Assembly (NCBI RefSeq): GCF_907164915.1
Contig: NC_061865.1
Coordinates: 54,084,587-54,148,586, forward strand
Length of the DNA: 64,000 nucleotides
Source of the DNA: Impatiens glandulifera
Lineage: Eukaryota; Streptophyta; Magnoliopsida; Ericales; Balsaminaceae
Direction: 5' to 3'
This document shows, piece by piece, positions 41,611 through 62,410 of the stretch. The notes below the pieces were generated by a model that worked only from the letters and a program-made list of their open reading frames with translations, ran no database searches and was not told the origin of the DNA. The translations under genes were made by a program, and so were the position numbers. Positions within the stretch are counted from its first letter, which is position 1; each line of letters opens with the position of its first letter.

Positions 41611-42538
41611 CCATCTATATATATATATAATATATATATATAAATATATATAAAATGATGTTTAATTTCAAAGTGTTTGGATTGTCGGATCGAGAGTTGT
41701 GGGTTAATTTGGGAATAAATGGATACTTGGGTCGGATTGTAGGTTGACCCGCCCATAAACTTAAAGCGGTTAAAAAAAATTAAAAATGTTTTATGTATGT
41801 TTTGAACTTGCAACCTAACAAAAACAAGTACAAGTCTTTAACTAACTAGGCTATTAAGACTTTATATTTTAAATTCACCACCAAATTTAATAAACGTGGA
41901 ACAATCTTAACAATATAAATTCAACTTTTTAATTAACTAATATATATATATATATATATAATGATGTTTAATTTTCAAAGTGTCCAAATTGTCGGGTCTA
42001 GAGCTGTGGTTAATTTGGATATATATGTGAGAGTAAATGGATACTTGGTTGAATTGTGGATAGACCCGCCCATAAACATAAAACGATTATGTATGTTTAT
42101 AACTTTTAACCTAACAAAATAAGTACAACTCTTTAATCAAATGTGACTGGGATGTGGTTTGTCGAGGAATAATAGGCCGATAACAATTAAAAGTGATTAA
42201 AAAAATGTAAATCAAATATTTGATTGACCAAAGTGTGAGTTCACGATGCTAAATATTAAAAAATTTGAATTAGATATTTGATAGAAAAAAATGAAAGTGT
42301 AAGGTCACGAGATGAGAGGTTCATTGGAAAAATATATGTGTTTAGATATGTGAGATGATGAGTTGTTTTACAGAAATGAATAAAATGTGAAATGAGAGTG
42401 TTCTACTTTTTATTCCAACAGAATAAGTATAACTGTTTAACTAACTAGGCTAATAAGACTTTATATTTTAAATTCAATACCAAATTTGATGAACGCGGTA
42501 AATACTTAACAGTATAAGTTCAACTTTTTAACTAACTA

Positions 42539-42569
<31 letters not shown>

Positions 42570-43835
42570 TACTTAATTTTTAAAGTGTCCGGATTACCGG
42601 ATGGAGGGCAGTGATTAATTTGGATATATATGTGAGAGTAAATGTATTTTGGGGTAGGATTGTGGGTTGTCCCGCCCATAAACTAAAAACGGTTATGTAT
42701 GTTTTGAACTTGCAACTTCATAAAACAAGTATAACCCATCAACCAAGGTGATATAGATGTGGTTTGTTGAGGTATAATAGGCCGGTAACAATTGAAAGTG
42801 GTTATAAAATATAAATCAAATATTTGATAGACCAAAGTGAAAGTGTAAGGTCACGAGATGAGAGTTTCATTGGAAAAATATATGTGATAAGATATGAGAA
42901 AATGAGTTATTTTACAGAAGTGAATAAAATGTGAAATGAGATTGTTCTACTTTTTATTACAACAAAATAAGTACAACTTTTTAACTAACTAGGTTAATAA
43001 GATTTTATATTTAAAATTCAACACCAAATTTGATGAACGCGGAACATACTAAACAATATAAGTTCAATTTTTTAACTAACTAGTATATATATATATATAA
43101 TTATACTTAATTATCAAAGTGTCCTGATTGTCGGATCGAGGGCTGTGATTAATTTGGATATATATATATATGTGAGAGTAAATGTATACTTGGGTCGGAT
43201 TGTGAGTTAATCCGTCCATAAACTTAAAACGGTTATGTATGTTTCGAACTTGTAACATAACAAAACAAGTACAACTGTTCAACCAATGTTATTGAGATGT
43301 GGTTTGTTGATGAATAATAGACTGGTAACAATTGAAAGTGGTTTTAAAATATAAACAAATATTTGATTGACCAAAGTGTGAGTTTAAGATGCTAAATATT
43401 AAAAAAAATGAATCAGATATTTGATAGATTGAAGTGAAAGTGTAAAGTCTGACCAAATGTAATTAGGTTATGGTTTGCTGAGGAATAATAGGCCGGTAAC
43501 AATTGAAATTGTTTAAAAAATGTAAATCAAATATTTGATTATCCAAAGTATAAGTTCACAATACTAAATATTAAAAAAATTGAATTAGATATTTGATAGA
43601 CCAAAATGAAAGTGTAAGTTCCCGAAAAAAATATGTGATGAGACAAGTGAAAAAATGAGTTGGTTTACCGAAACGAATAAAATGTGAAATGAGAGTGTTT
43701 TACATTTTATTCCAACAAAATAAGTAGAACTATTTAACTAACTAGGCTAATAAGACTTTATATTTTAAATTCAACACCAAATTTGATAAACGCAAGATAT
43801 ACTTAATTAACAATATAAATTCAACTTTTTAACTA

Positions 43836-43870
<35 letters not shown>

Positions 43871-43980
43871 TACTTAATTTTCAAAGTGTCCGAATTTCCG
43901 AATCGATGTCTGTGATTAATTTGGATATATATGTGAGAGTAAATGTATATTTTGGGTTGAATTTTAGGTTAACCCGCCCA
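41611..43980 (-). repeat. S units with X inserts
   Basis: About six S units in antisense orientation (landmarks GGTTGACCCGCCCATAAAC-type near 41733, 42055, 42660, 43197 and 43960; B boxes as complement of GAACTTGCAAC). X inserts lie at about 42135-42420, 42745-42960 and, twice, 43285-43720. X starts GATTGGGATGTGGTTTGTCG and ends near GAATGAGAGTGTTCTACTTT. No gene. Confidence 0.85.
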
Positions 43981-45140
43981 TAAAAAAATAATAATATGAA
44001 ACATCATTCAAAGAAACTTTATAGCAAGTATTTCTCTTACTTTTACTTTTACTTTTTTTCATTTTAAAAACATTACCTAACAAATATAGACATTATTATT
44101 TTTTATCCATGCTATACTTATTGAGAAGCATTTATTGTTTACAGTAATTTTAGAATAAATAAATAATATAAATGAACATAATTGATTCACATTTTATTTA
44201 AATATTATCAATATGTCACCTCAATATCAATCAAATATCACCAAGATTTGTTATATTTTAATTTTTATAAGATCTGGACATCTTCATTTAAACACTAACT
44301 TTTTGTTTTATTTTATTTACCTTTTTTTTTTTTGTAACATGTGAATTTTTTTAATTTAAAAATTCTAGATAAAATCTGAATTTTATGGATTAAAGATGGA
44401 TAAATATAATATTATAACAAATACAAAAAGAAATAATAATTATGAATAAAAGAATAATACAAAACTACAGGTTCACTTATTCTATGCTATATGTATATAG
44501 TGAATAATGTGTAAATTTTATGAGATTTTCTAACTCATTATTTTGTTATCTAGTCAACTAAAATAATAATAATATTTTAGGGATTAAGGTGATACTCAAT
44601 ATTTAAGATCATTTTTCTTACTCTTCCAACAAAATTGTGTAATAGATTGAGTATCAATGATAGAGGTGAGTATGGTCAAGATTTGTGTGATTGATTCACC
44701 AATATGCCTTAATCATTCAATAAGTTACAGCATTTGGAGAGAATTTAGTTTATATAGAAGAGTTAATTTATAAAATTAGTTACCATGAAAAGAAAAAGAT
44801 AGAACAAAACATCTCAATAATCAACTCTATAACTATCTTTCTTTTGTTTAATGTGATGTTCAAAGAAGAAAGAAAAATAATGAAATATATTTATAGGTCA
44901 TGATAAGCCTTCAAAAGTGACATATAATGTAACTAAATGTATACACCAAATACTAAAACAATATTATTATTCCAAAATGTTGATATGTTGTTAATGTGAA
45001 GACCCTTATATTTTTTTTCTATTTTTTGAATTATTTTTCTATATCATCTAAATGCTAGTTGGGTTAACTTTAGGATAAAGAATAAAACATAAATATTAAG
45101 AATATCATAATGGTCAACAAAAAAATCATATATAACAAAT
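43981..45140 (+). repeat. U segment (short form)
   Basis: From ACATCATTCAAAGAAACTTT to CATATATAACAAATCTATAT. The BURP exon-1 relic is on the minus strand at 44777-44840 (ATAGTTATAGAGTTGATTAT for the start), with the TATA box complement TATATTTATAGG near 44886. Confidence 0.85.
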
Positions 45141-46500
45141 CTATATATATATATATATTTAAAAAATGATGCTTAATTTCCAAAATGTCCGGATTGGCGG
45201 ATCGAAAATTGTAGTTAATTTGGGTCAGATTTTGAGTTGATCTGTCATAAACATAAAACGGATAAAAATAAAATAAAAAATTTTATATGTATGTTTTGAA
45301 CTAGCAACCTAACAAAACAAGTACAACTCTTAAACCAACTAGGCTATTAAGACTTTATATTTTAAATTCAACACCAAATTTGATGAAAGTTGGACATTCT
45401 TAACCATATAAGTTCAACTTTTTAACTAATATATATACATATATATATATAATGATATTTAATTTTTAAAGTGTCCGAATTGTCGCGTCTAGAGCTGGTG
45501 TTAATTTGGATATATATGTGAGAGTAAATGGATACTTGGGTCGGATTGTGGATAGACCCGCCCATAAACTTGAAACAATTATATATGTTTCGAACATGCA
45601 ATATAACAAAACAAGTAAAACTCTCTAACCAAGTGTGATTAAGATGTGGTTTGCTGAGGAATATTATGCCGATAACAAATGAAATTGTTTAAAAAATATA
45701 TATCAAATATTTGATTGACCAAAGTATGAGTTACGATGCTAAATATTTAAAAAATTTAATTAGATATTTGATAGACCAAAATGAATTTGTAAGTTCACGA
45801 GATGAGAGGTTCATTGGAAAAAAAATATGTGATGAGATATGTGAAAAGATGAGTTGTTTTACCGAAGTGAATAAAATGTGAAATGAGATTGTTCTACTTT
45901 TTATTACAACAAAATATGTACAAGTTTTTAACTAACTAGATTAATAAGATATTATATTTAAAATTCAACACCAAATTTGATGAACGCGGAACATACTAAA
46001 CCATATAAGTTCAACTTTTTAACTAACTAATATATATATATATATATAATTATACTTAATTATCAAAGTGTCATGATTGCCGGATCGAGGGCTGTGATTA
46101 ATTTGGATATATATGTGAGAGTAAATGTATACTTGGGTCGGATTGTGAGTTGATCCCTCCATAAACTTAAAACAGTTATGTATGTTTCGAACTTGTAACA
46201 TAACAAAACAAGTACAACCCTTCAACCAATGTTATTGAGATATGGTTTGTTGATGGATAATATACCGGTAACAATTGAAAGTGGTTATAAAATATAAATC
46301 AAATATTTGATTGACCAAATTGTGAGTTTAAGATGCTAAATATTAAAAAAAAATGAATCAGATATTTGATAGATTAAAGTGAAAGTGTAAAGTCACGAGA
46401 TGAGAGGTGTATTAGAAAAAATATGTGATGAGATATATGTGAGAAGATGAGTTGTTTGACTGAATTGAATAAAATGTGAAATTAGAGTGTTATAATTTTT
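45141..46500 (-). repeat. S units with X inserts
   Basis: Three S units with landmarks near 45180, 45470 and 46075. X at about 45625-45900 and 46230-46500. No gene. Confidence 0.85.
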
Positions 46501-49510
<3,010 letters not shown>

Positions 49511-50640
49511 AAAATAATAATATGAAACATCATTCAAATAAACTTTATAGCAAGTATTTCTTTTACTTTTACTTTTTTTTTATTTTAAAAACATTACCTG
49601 ACAAATATAGACATTATTTTTTTTATCCATGCTATATTTATTGTGAAGCATTTATTGTTTACAATAATTTTAGAATAAATAAATAATATAAATGAACATA
49701 ATTGATTTACATTTTATTTAAACATTTTCAATATGTCACCTCAATATCAATCAAATATCACCATGATTTGTTATATTTTAATTTTTATAAGATCTGAAAA
49801 TCTTCATTTAAACACTAGCCTTTTATTTTGTGTTTTTCACCTTTTTTTGCAACATGTGAATTTTTTTATTTAAAAACTCTACATAAATTTTGACTTTTAT
49901 GAATTAAAGATGGATAAATATAATATTATAACAAATACATAAAAAATAATAATTATGAATAAAAGACTAATACAAAAATACACAGGTTCACTTGTTCTTG
50001 TGCTATATGTATATTGTGTAAATTTTATGAGATCTTCTATATCATTATTTTATTATCTAGTCAACTAAAATAATAATAATATTTTAGGAATTAAGGAGGT
50101 ACTCAATATTTAAGATTTTTTTTCTTACTCTTCCAACGAAATTGTGTAATAGATTGAGTATCAATGATAGATGTGAGTATGGTCAAGATTTGTGTGATTG
50201 ATTTACCAATATGCCCTAATCATTCAACAAGCTACAACATTTGGAGAGAATTTAGTTTATATAGAAGAGTTAATTTATAAAATTAGTTACCATGAAAAGA
50301 AAAAGATAAAGAAAAACATCTCAATAACCAACTCTATAAATATCTTTGTTTTGTTTTATGTGATGTTCAAAGAAGACAGAAAAATATTGAAATATATTTA
50401 TAGGTCAGGATAAGCCTTCAAAATAACATATAATGTAACTAAATGAATACACCAAATACTAAAACAATATTATTATTCCAAAATGTTGACATGTTGTTAA
50501 TGTGAAGACCCTTATATTTTTTTTCTATTTTTTTGAATTATTTTTCAATATCATCTAAATGCTAGTTGGGTTAACTTTAGGATAAAGAAAAAAACGAAAA
50601 TATTAATAAATCATCATGGTAAAAAAAAAAATTATATACA
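49511..50640 (+). repeat. U segment (short form)
   Basis: BURP exon-1 relic at 50284-50346, minus strand; TATA complement TATATTTATAGG near 50393. No gene. Confidence 0.85.
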
Positions 50641-52010
50641 ACAAATCTATATATATATATATATATATATAATGCTTAATTTCTAAAATGTCCAGCTTGT
50701 CAGATCGAAAATTGTGGTTAATTTGGGAGTAAATGAATATTTGGGTCGGATTATGGGTTGTTCTGTCCATAAACTTAAAACGGATAAAAATAAAATAAAA
50801 AATGTTATATGTATGTTTTGAACTTGCAACCTAACAAAAAGTACAGTTTTTTAACCAATTAGGTTATTAAGACTTTATATTTTAAAATTAACACCAAATT
50901 TTATGAAATGTCCCGTTCAACTTTTTAACTAATATATTATATATAATGATGTTTAATTTTTAAAGTGTCTGAATTGTCGCGTCTAGAGCTGGTGTTAATT
51001 TGGATATATATGTGTGAGTAAATGGATACTTGGGTCGGATTGTGGATAGACCCGCCCATAAACTTAAAACGATTATATATGTTTTGAATTCGCAATATAA
51101 CAAAATAAGTACAACTCTCTAGCCAAGTGTGATTACGTTATGGTTTGCTGAGGAATAATAGGCTGGTAACAATTGAAATTGTTTAAAAAATGTAAATCAA
51201 ATATTTGATTGACCAAAGTATGAGTTCACAATACGAAATATTAAAAAAATTGAATTAGATATTTGATAGACCAAAATGAAAGTGTAAATTCACGAGATTA
51301 GAAGTTCATTGGAAAAATAATATGTGATGAGACATGTGAAAAAATGAGTTGTTTTACCGAAGTGAATAAAATATGAAATGAGAGTGTTCTACATTTTATT
51401 TCAACAAAATAAGTAGAACTATTTAACTAACTAGAATAATAAGACTTTATATTTTAAATTCAACATCAAATTTGATAAACGCGAGATATACTTAACAATA
51501 TAAGTTCAACTTTTTAACTAACTAATATATATATATATATATATATATAATTATACTTAATTTTCAAAGTGTCCGGATTGCCGGATCGAGGGCTGTGATT
51601 AATTTGGATATATATGTGAGAGTAAATGTATACTTGGGTTGGATTGTGGGTTGACCCGCCTATAAACTTAAAACGGTTATGTATGTTTCGAACTTGCAAC
51701 CTAACAAAATAAATACAACCCTTCAACCAAGTTTGATTGAGATGTGGTTTGTTGATGGATAATAAGTCGGTAACAATTGAAAATGGTTATAAAATATAAA
51801 TAAAATATTTCATTGACCAAAGTGTGAGTTCACGATACTAAATATTAAAAAATATGAATCAGATATTTAATAGACCAAAGTGAAAGTGTAAAGTCATGAG
51901 ATTAGAGGTTTATTGGAAAAAAAATATGTGATAGGATATGTGAGAAAATGAGTTGTTTAACCGAATTGAATAAAATGTGAAATGAGTATGTTCTATTTTA
52001 TATTTTAATA
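50641..52010 (-). repeat. S units with X inserts
   Basis: Three S units; X at about 51125-51395 and 51735-52000. A well-kept B box (complement of GAACTTGCAACC) lies near 51690. No gene. Confidence 0.85.
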
Positions 52011-53860
52011 TATTATACGTGATTTATTAAAAAAAATTAATATTTAATATATATTATTATAATTTTTTAATTTATTTTATTTATATTTTTAACGAGAATT
52101 TTTCTAATTTTTTTAAAAAATATTATTTTCTTGGTAAGATGGAAAGCCTTTTATTTGATTAAATATTTAACTTTTATGAATGAAAAGTGGATGCATATAC
52201 TAATATAACAAATCATCAAGGAAACACTATTTTTGAACAACACCAAATTAAAACAAATACATGTACATAAAATGAAATGAAATACACTTTAGAATTCATA
52301 GTAGGTAACCAAAAGTATTGTAAAGTTAATAAGAAATAGAACATAAGAAAAGGTTGAACTAATTTTCAACGTTATTTTTAAATTCCATTAAATCAAAGTA
52401 CATGTATTTTTAAAGTCCATTAAATCGAAATATATCAAACACTCTATCATTTTATTTTACATTTATTTATTTTTATTTTATGTTTTTATTAAAATATTAT
52501 TAATATATCTCCGGTCAATAACAATCATATTTCACCGTTTTTTACTTTATTTTATTTATATAATATTCGAAACTTTTTGTTTGAGCACTCTAACTTTCTA
52601 TTTATTAATTTTTTTTAAATTATTTTTAAGATGTGAAATTTTTTATTTTAAACAAGTTAGATTATTGCAATAAATATTTTACCATAAAATAATAATAATA
52701 AAGAAAATCATTCAAAGAAACTTTATAGCACGTATTTTTTTTACTTTTACATTTTTTCATTTTTAAAACATTACTAAACAAATATAGATTATTTTTTTGG
52801 GTCTATTTCTTGAACTTTCTTTTGATCCATGCTATACTTATTGAGAAGCATTTATTGTTTACAATAATTTTAGAATAAATAAATAATATAAATGAACATA
52901 ATTGATTTAAATTTTTTTTTAAATATTATCAATATGTCACCTCAATAAAAATCATATATCACCATTATTTATTATAGTTTAATTTTTATAAGATCTGAAA
53001 ATCTTCATTTAAACACTTGCTTTTTATTTTAATTTTTTCACCTTTTTTTTTGCAACATGTGAATTTTTTTGTTTAAACAATTAAGATAAAATCTAACCTT
53101 AATGGATAAAAGATGGATAAATATAATAGTATAACAAATACATAAAGAAATAATAATTATGAATAAAAGACTAATACAAATATACATGTTCACTTGTTCT
53201 TATGCTATATATACAGAGAGAGTAAATAATGTGTAGATTTTATGAGACCTTCTAATTCATTACTTTGTCATCTAGTCAACTAAGATAATAATAATATTTT
53301 AGGGATTAAAGAGGTACACAATATTTAAGATCTTTTTTCTTACTCTTCCAACGAAATTATGTAGTAGATTGGGTATCAATGATAGATGTGAGTAAAGTCA
53401 AGATTTGTAGGATTGATTCACCAATATGCCATAATCATTCAACAAGTTACAGCATTTGGAGAGAATTTAGTTTATATGGAAAATTTAATTTATAAAATGA
53501 GTTACCATGAAAAGAAAAAGATAGAGCAAAACATCTCAATAACCTATTTTATAACAATTTTTTTTTTTGTTTTATGTGAGGTTCAAATAAGATAGAAAAA
53601 TATTGAAATATATTTATAGGTCATGATAAGCCTTCAAAAGTGACATATAATGTAACTAAATGAATACACCAAATACTAAAAAAATATTATTTTCCAAAAT
53701 GTTAATATGTTGTTAATGTGGAGACCCTTATATTTTTTTTCTATTTTTGAATTGTTTTTCTATATCATCTAAATACGAGATGGGTTAACTTTAGGATAAA
53801 GAATAAAACATAAATATTAATAATATCAACATGGTTAACAAAAATCATATATAACAAATA
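52011..53860 (+). repeat. U segment (long form)
   Basis: BURP exon-1 relic at 53501-53565, minus strand. The start region is more decayed than in other copies. No gene. Confidence 0.85.
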
Positions 53861-54810
53861 TATATATATTTATATAATGATGATTCATTTCTAAAGTGTC
53901 CAGATTGTCGGATTGAGAATTGTGAATAATTTGGAGTAAATGAATTCTTGGGTGGAAGTGTGGGTTGACCCGCCCATAAACTTAAAACGGTTTAAAATAA
54001 AATAAAAATTGTTATATGTATGTTATGAACTTACAACCTAACAAAAACATGTACAACTCTTTAACAACCTAGGATATTAAAATTTTATATTTTAAATTTA
54101 ATACCATATTTGATGAAAGTATGACATTCTTAACAATATAAGTTCAACTTTCTGACTAATATATATATAATGATGTTTAATTTTCAAAGTGTCTGAATTG
54201 TCGTGTCTAGAGCTGGTGTTAATTTGGATATATATGTGAAAGTAATGGATACTTTGGTCGGATTGTGAATAGACCCGCCCATAAACATAAAATGATTATT
54301 TATGTTTCGATATTGCAACCTAACAAAACAAGTACAACTCTTTAACCAAGTGTGATTGAGATGTGGTTTCCGAGAAATAATAGGCCGGTAATAATTGAAA
54401 GTGGTTAAAAAAATGTAAATCAAATATTTATTAACCAAAGTGTGAGTTCACGATGCTAAATATTAAAAAAAATTGAATCTGATATTTGATAGACCAATTA
54501 ATTGATTGTTTAAGATCACGATATGAGAGGTTCATTGGAAAAAAGATATGTGATGAGATATTTGAGTGTTTAAATAACTAGGCTAATAAGATTTTATATT
54601 TTAAATTCAACACCAAATTTGATGAACGCGGGACATACTTAACAATATAAGTTTAACTTTTTAACTAACTAGTATATATATAATTATACTTAATTTTAAA
54701 AGTGTCTGGATTACCGGATCGAGTGTGGTGATTAATTTGGATATATATATATATATATATGAGAGTAAATGTATACTTGAGTCGGATTGTGGGTTAACTC
54801 GCCCATAAAA
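53861..54810 (-). repeat. S units with truncated X insert
   Basis: Three S units; X at about 54345-54560, lacking its last ~80 bp, which are present at the matching place in the second copy (about 61995-62070). No gene. Confidence 0.85.
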
Positions 54811-55840
54811 AAATAATAATAGATACATCCTTCAAAGAAACTTTATAGCAAGTATTTTTTTTTCTTTTACTTTTTTTCATTTTTAAAACATTACCAAACA
54901 AATATAGACATTATTTTTTTTGGTCCATTTCTTAACTTTCTTTTGATCCATGCTATACTTGTCGAGAAGCATTTATTGTTTACAATAATTTTAGAATAAA
55001 TAAATAATATAAATGCACATAATTGATTTAAATTTTATTTAAATATTATCAATATGTCACCTCAATAACAATCATATATCACCATTATTTGTTATATTTT
55101 AAATTTTATAAGATCTGAAAAATCTTCATTTAAGCATTAGCTTCTTATTTTATTTTTTTCAACTTTTTTTTGCAACATGTGAATTTTTTTATTTAAAAAA
55201 TCTAGATAAAATCTGACTTTTATGAATTAAAGATGGATAAATATAATATTATAACAAATACATAAAGAAATAATAATTATGAATAAAAGACTAATACAAA
55301 AGTATCAGGTTCACTTGTTTTTATGCTATATGTATAGAGTGAATAATGCGAGATCTTCTAACTCATTATTTTGTTATCTAGTCAACTAAAAAAATAATAA
55401 TGTTTTAGGGATTAAGGAGGTACTCAATATTTAAGATCTTTTTTCTTACTCTTCCAAGGAAATTGTGTAATAGATTGAGTATCAATGATAGATGTAAGTA
55501 TAGTCAAGATTTGTGTGATTGATTCACCAATATGCCCTAATCATTCAACAAGTGACAACATTTGAAGAGAATTTAGTTTATATGGAAGAGTTAATTTTAT
55601 AAAATTAGTTACCATGAAAAGAAAAGGATAAAGCAAAACATCTCAATAACCAACTCTATAACTATCTTTCTTTTGTTTTATGTGATGTTCAAAGAAGAAA
55701 GAAAAATATTGAAATATATATTTATAGGTCATGATAAGCCTTCAAAAGTGACATATAATGTAACTAAATGAATACACCAATTACTAAAACAATATTATTA
55801 TTCCAAAATGTTGATATATTGTTATTGTGAAGACCCTTAT
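54811..55840 (+). repeat. U segment (short form)
   Basis: BURP exon-1 relic at 55606-55668, minus strand. The last part of U is missing: after GAAGACCCTTATATTTCTAA (55832) the S body begins at once. The same fusion is at 63440. Confidence 0.85.
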
Positions 55841-56940
<1,100 letters not shown>

Positions 56941-58075
56941 AATAATATGAAACATCAAAGAAACTTTATAGCAAGTATTTCTTTTACTTTTACTTTTTTT
57001 TCATTTTAAAAACATTACCGGACAAATATAGACATTATTTTTTTTATCCATGCTATATTTATTGTGAAGCATTTATTGTTTACAATAATTTTAGAATAAA
57101 TAAATAATATAAATGAACATAATTGATTTACATTTTATTTAAATATTATCAATATGTCACCTCAATATCAATCAAATATCACCATGATTTGTTATATTTT
57201 AATTTTTATAAGATCTGAAAATCTTCATTTAAACACTAGCTTTTTATTTTGTTTTTTTCACCTTTTTTTGCAACATGTGAATTTTTTTATTTCAAAACTC
57301 TACATAAAATCTGACTTTTATGAATTAAAGATGGATAAATATAATATTATAACAAATACATAAAAAATAATAATTATGAATAAAAGACTAATACAAAAAT
57401 ACACATGTTCACTTGTTCTTGTGCTATATGTATATAGTGAATAATGTGTAAATTTTATGAGATCTTCTATATCATTATTTTATTATCTAGTCAACTAAAA
57501 TAATAATAATATTTTAGGAATTAAGGAGGTACTCAATATTTAAGATTTTTTTTCTTACTCTTCCAACGAAATTGTGTAATAGATTGAGTATCAATGATAG
57601 ATGTGAGTATGGTCAAGATTTGTGTGATTGATTCACCAATATGCCCTAATCATTCAACAAGCTACAACATTTGGAGAGAATTTAGTTTATATAGAAGAAT
57701 TAATTTATAAAATTAGTTACCATGAAAAGAAAAAGATAAAGAAAAACATCTCAATAACCAACTCTATAAATATCTTTTTTTGTTTTATGTGATGTTCAAA
57801 GAAGACAGGAAAATATTGAAATATATTTATAGGTCAGGATAAGCCTTCAAAATAACATATAATGTAACTAAATGAATACACCAAATACTAAAACAATATT
57901 ATTATTCCAAAATGTTGATATGTTGTTAATGTGAAGACCCTTATATTGTTTTCTATTTTTTGAATTATTTTTCAATATCATCTAAATGCTAGTTGGGTTA
58001 ACTTTAGGATAAAGAATAAAACGTAAATATTAATAAATCATCATGGTCAACAAAAAAATCATATATAACAAATCT
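56941..58075 (+). repeat. U segment (short form)
   Basis: BURP exon-1 relic at 57715-57775, minus strand. Matches 49511-50640. Confidence 0.85.
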
Positions 58076-59450
58076 ATATATATATATATAATGCTTAATT
58101 TCTAAAATGTCCAGATTGTCAGATCGAAAATTGTGGTTAATTTGGGAGTAAATGGATATTTGGGTCGGATTATGGGTTGATCTGCCCATAAACTTAAAAC
58201 GGATAAAAATAAAATAAAAAATGTTATATGTATGTTTTGAACTTGCAACCTAACAAAAAAGTACAGCTTTTTAACCAATTAGGCTATTAAGACTTTATAT
58301 TTTAAAATTAACACCAAATTTGATGAAAGTGGGACATTCTTAATAATATAAGTTCAACTTTTTAACTAATATATTATATATAATGATGTTTAATTTTTAA
58401 AGTGTCTGAATTGTCGCGTCTAGAGTTTGTGTTAATTTGGATATATATGTGTGAATAAATGGATACTTGGGTCGGATTGTGGATAGACCCGCCCATAAAC
58501 TTAAAACGATTATATATGTTTTGAATTCGCAATATAACAAAATAAGTACAACTCTCTAGCCAAGTGTGATTACGTTATGGTTTGTTGAGGAATAATAGAC
58601 TGGTAACAATTGAAATTGTTTAAAAAATGTAAATCAAATATTTGATTGACCAAAGTATGAGTTCATAATACGAAATATTAAAAAAAATTAAATTAGATAT
58701 TTGATAGACCAAAATGAAAGTGTAAATTCACGAGATTAGAGGTTCATTGGAAAAATAATATGTGATGAGACATGTGAAAAAATGAGTTGTGTTTACCGAA
58801 GTGAATAAAATATGAAATGAGAGTGTTCTACATTTTATTTCAACAAAATAAGTAGAACTATTTAACTAACTAGAATAATAAGACTTTATATTTTAAATTC
58901 AACATCAAATTTGATAAACGCGAGATATACTTAACAATATAAGTTTAACTTTTTAACTAACTAATATATATATATATAATTATACTTAATTTTCAAAGTG
59001 TCCGGATTGCCGGATCGAGGGCTGTGATTAATTTGGATATATATGTGAGAGTAAATGTATACTTGGGTTGGATTGTGGGTTGACCCGCCTATAAACTTAA
59101 AAACGGTTATGTATGTTTCGAACTTGCAACCTAACAAAATAAATACAACCCTTCAACCAAGTTTGATTGAGATGTGGTTTGTTGATGGATAATAAGTCGG
59201 TAACAATTAAAAATGGTTATAAAATATAAATAAAATATTTCATTGACCAAAGTGTGAGTTCACGATACTAAATATTAAAAAATATGAATCAGATATTTAA
59301 TAGACCAAAGTGAAAGTGTAAAGTCATGAGATTAGAGGTTTATTGGAAAAAAAATATGTGATAGGATATGTGAGAAAATGAGTTGTTTAACCGAATTGAA
59401 TAAAATGTGAAATGAGTGTGTTCTATTTTATATTTTAATATATTATACGT
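58076..59450 (-). repeat. S units with X inserts
   Basis: Three S units; X at about 58565-58840 and 59170-59440. Matches 50641-52010 with few differences. No gene. Confidence 0.85.
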
Positions 59451-61290
59451 GATTTATTAAAAAAAAATACTATTTAATAAATATTATTATAATTTTTAAT
59501 TTATTTTGTTTATATTTTTAACAATAATTTTTCTTATTTTTTAAAAAAATATTATTTTCTTGGTAAGATGGAAAGCCTTTAATTTGGTTAAATATTTATG
59601 AATGAAAAGTGGATGCATATATTAATATAACAAATCATCAAGGAAATACTATTTTTGAACAATACCAAATTAAAACAAATACATGTACATAAAATGAAAT
59701 GAAATACACTTTAGAATTCATAGTAGGTAACCAAAAGTATTGTAAAGTTAATAAGAAATAGAACATAAGAAAAGGTTGAATTAATTTTCAACGTTAATTT
59801 TAAATTCCATTAAATGAAAGTACATGTATTTTTAAAGTCCATTAAATCGAAATATATCAAACACTCTAGCATTTTATTTTACATTTATTTATTTTTATTT
59901 TATGTTTTTATTAAAATATTATCAATATATCTCCGGTCAATAACAATCATATTTCACCGTTTTTTACTTTATTTTATTTATATAATATTCGAAATTTTTT
60001 GTTTGAGCACTCTAACTTTCTATTTATTAATTTTTTTAAAATTATTTTTAAGATGTGAAATTTTTTATTTTAAACAAGTTAGAGTATTGCAATAAATATT
60101 TTACCATAAAATAATAATAATAATAATAAAGAAAATCATTCAAAGAAACTTTATAGCACGTATTTTTTTTACTTTTACATTTTTTCATTTTTAAAACATT
60201 ACTAAACAAATATAGACATTATTTTTTTGGGTCTATTTCTTGAACTTTCTTTTGATCCATGCTATACTTATTGAGAAGCATTTATTGTTTACAATAATTT
60301 TAGAATAAATAAATAATATAAATGAACATAATTGATTTAAATTTTATTTAAATATTATCAATATGTCACCTCAATAACAATCATATATCACCATTATTTA
60401 TTATAGTTTAATTTTTATAAGATTTGAAAATCTTCGTTTAAACACTTGCTTTTTATTTTATTTTTTTCAACTTTTTTTGCAACATGTGAATTTTTTTGTT
60501 TAAACAATCTAAGATAAAATCTAACTTTAATGGATAAAAGATGGATAAATATAATAGTATAACAAATACATAAAGAAATAATAATTATGAATAATAGATT
60601 AATACAAATATACATGTTCACTTGTTCTTATGCTATATATAGAGAGAATAAATAATGTGTAGATTTTATGAGACCTTCTAATTCCTTACTTTGTCATCTA
60701 GTCAACTAAGATAATAATAATATTTTAGGGATTAAAGAGGTACACAATATTTAAGATCTTTTTTTTTACTCTTCCAACGAAATTGTGTAATAGATTGAGT
60801 ATCAATGATAGATGTGAGTAAGGTCAAGATTTGTAGGATTGATTCACCAATATGCCATAATCATTCAACAAGTTACAGCATTAGGAGAGAATTTAGTTTA
60901 TATGGAAAATTTAATTTATAAAATGAGTTACCATGAAAAGAAAAAGATAGAGCAAAACATCACAATAACCTATTTTATAACTATTTTTTTTTTGTTTTAT
61001 GTGAGGTTCAAATAAGATAGAAAAACATTGAAATATATTTATAGGTCATGATAAGCCTTCAAAAGTGACATATAATGTAACTAAATGAATACACCAAATA
61101 CTAAAACAATATTATTTTCCAAAATGTTGATATGTTGTTAATGTGGAGACCCTTATATTTTTTTTTCTATTTTAGAATTATTTTTCTATATCATCTAAAT
61201 ACGAGATGGGTTAACTTTAGGATAAAGAATAAAACATAAATATTAATAATATCATCATGGTCAACAAAAATCATATATAACAAATATATA
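59451..61290 (+). repeat. U segment (long form)
   Basis: BURP exon-1 relic at 60925-60990, minus strand. Matches 52011-53860. Confidence 0.85.
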
Positions 61291-62410
<1,120 letters not shown>
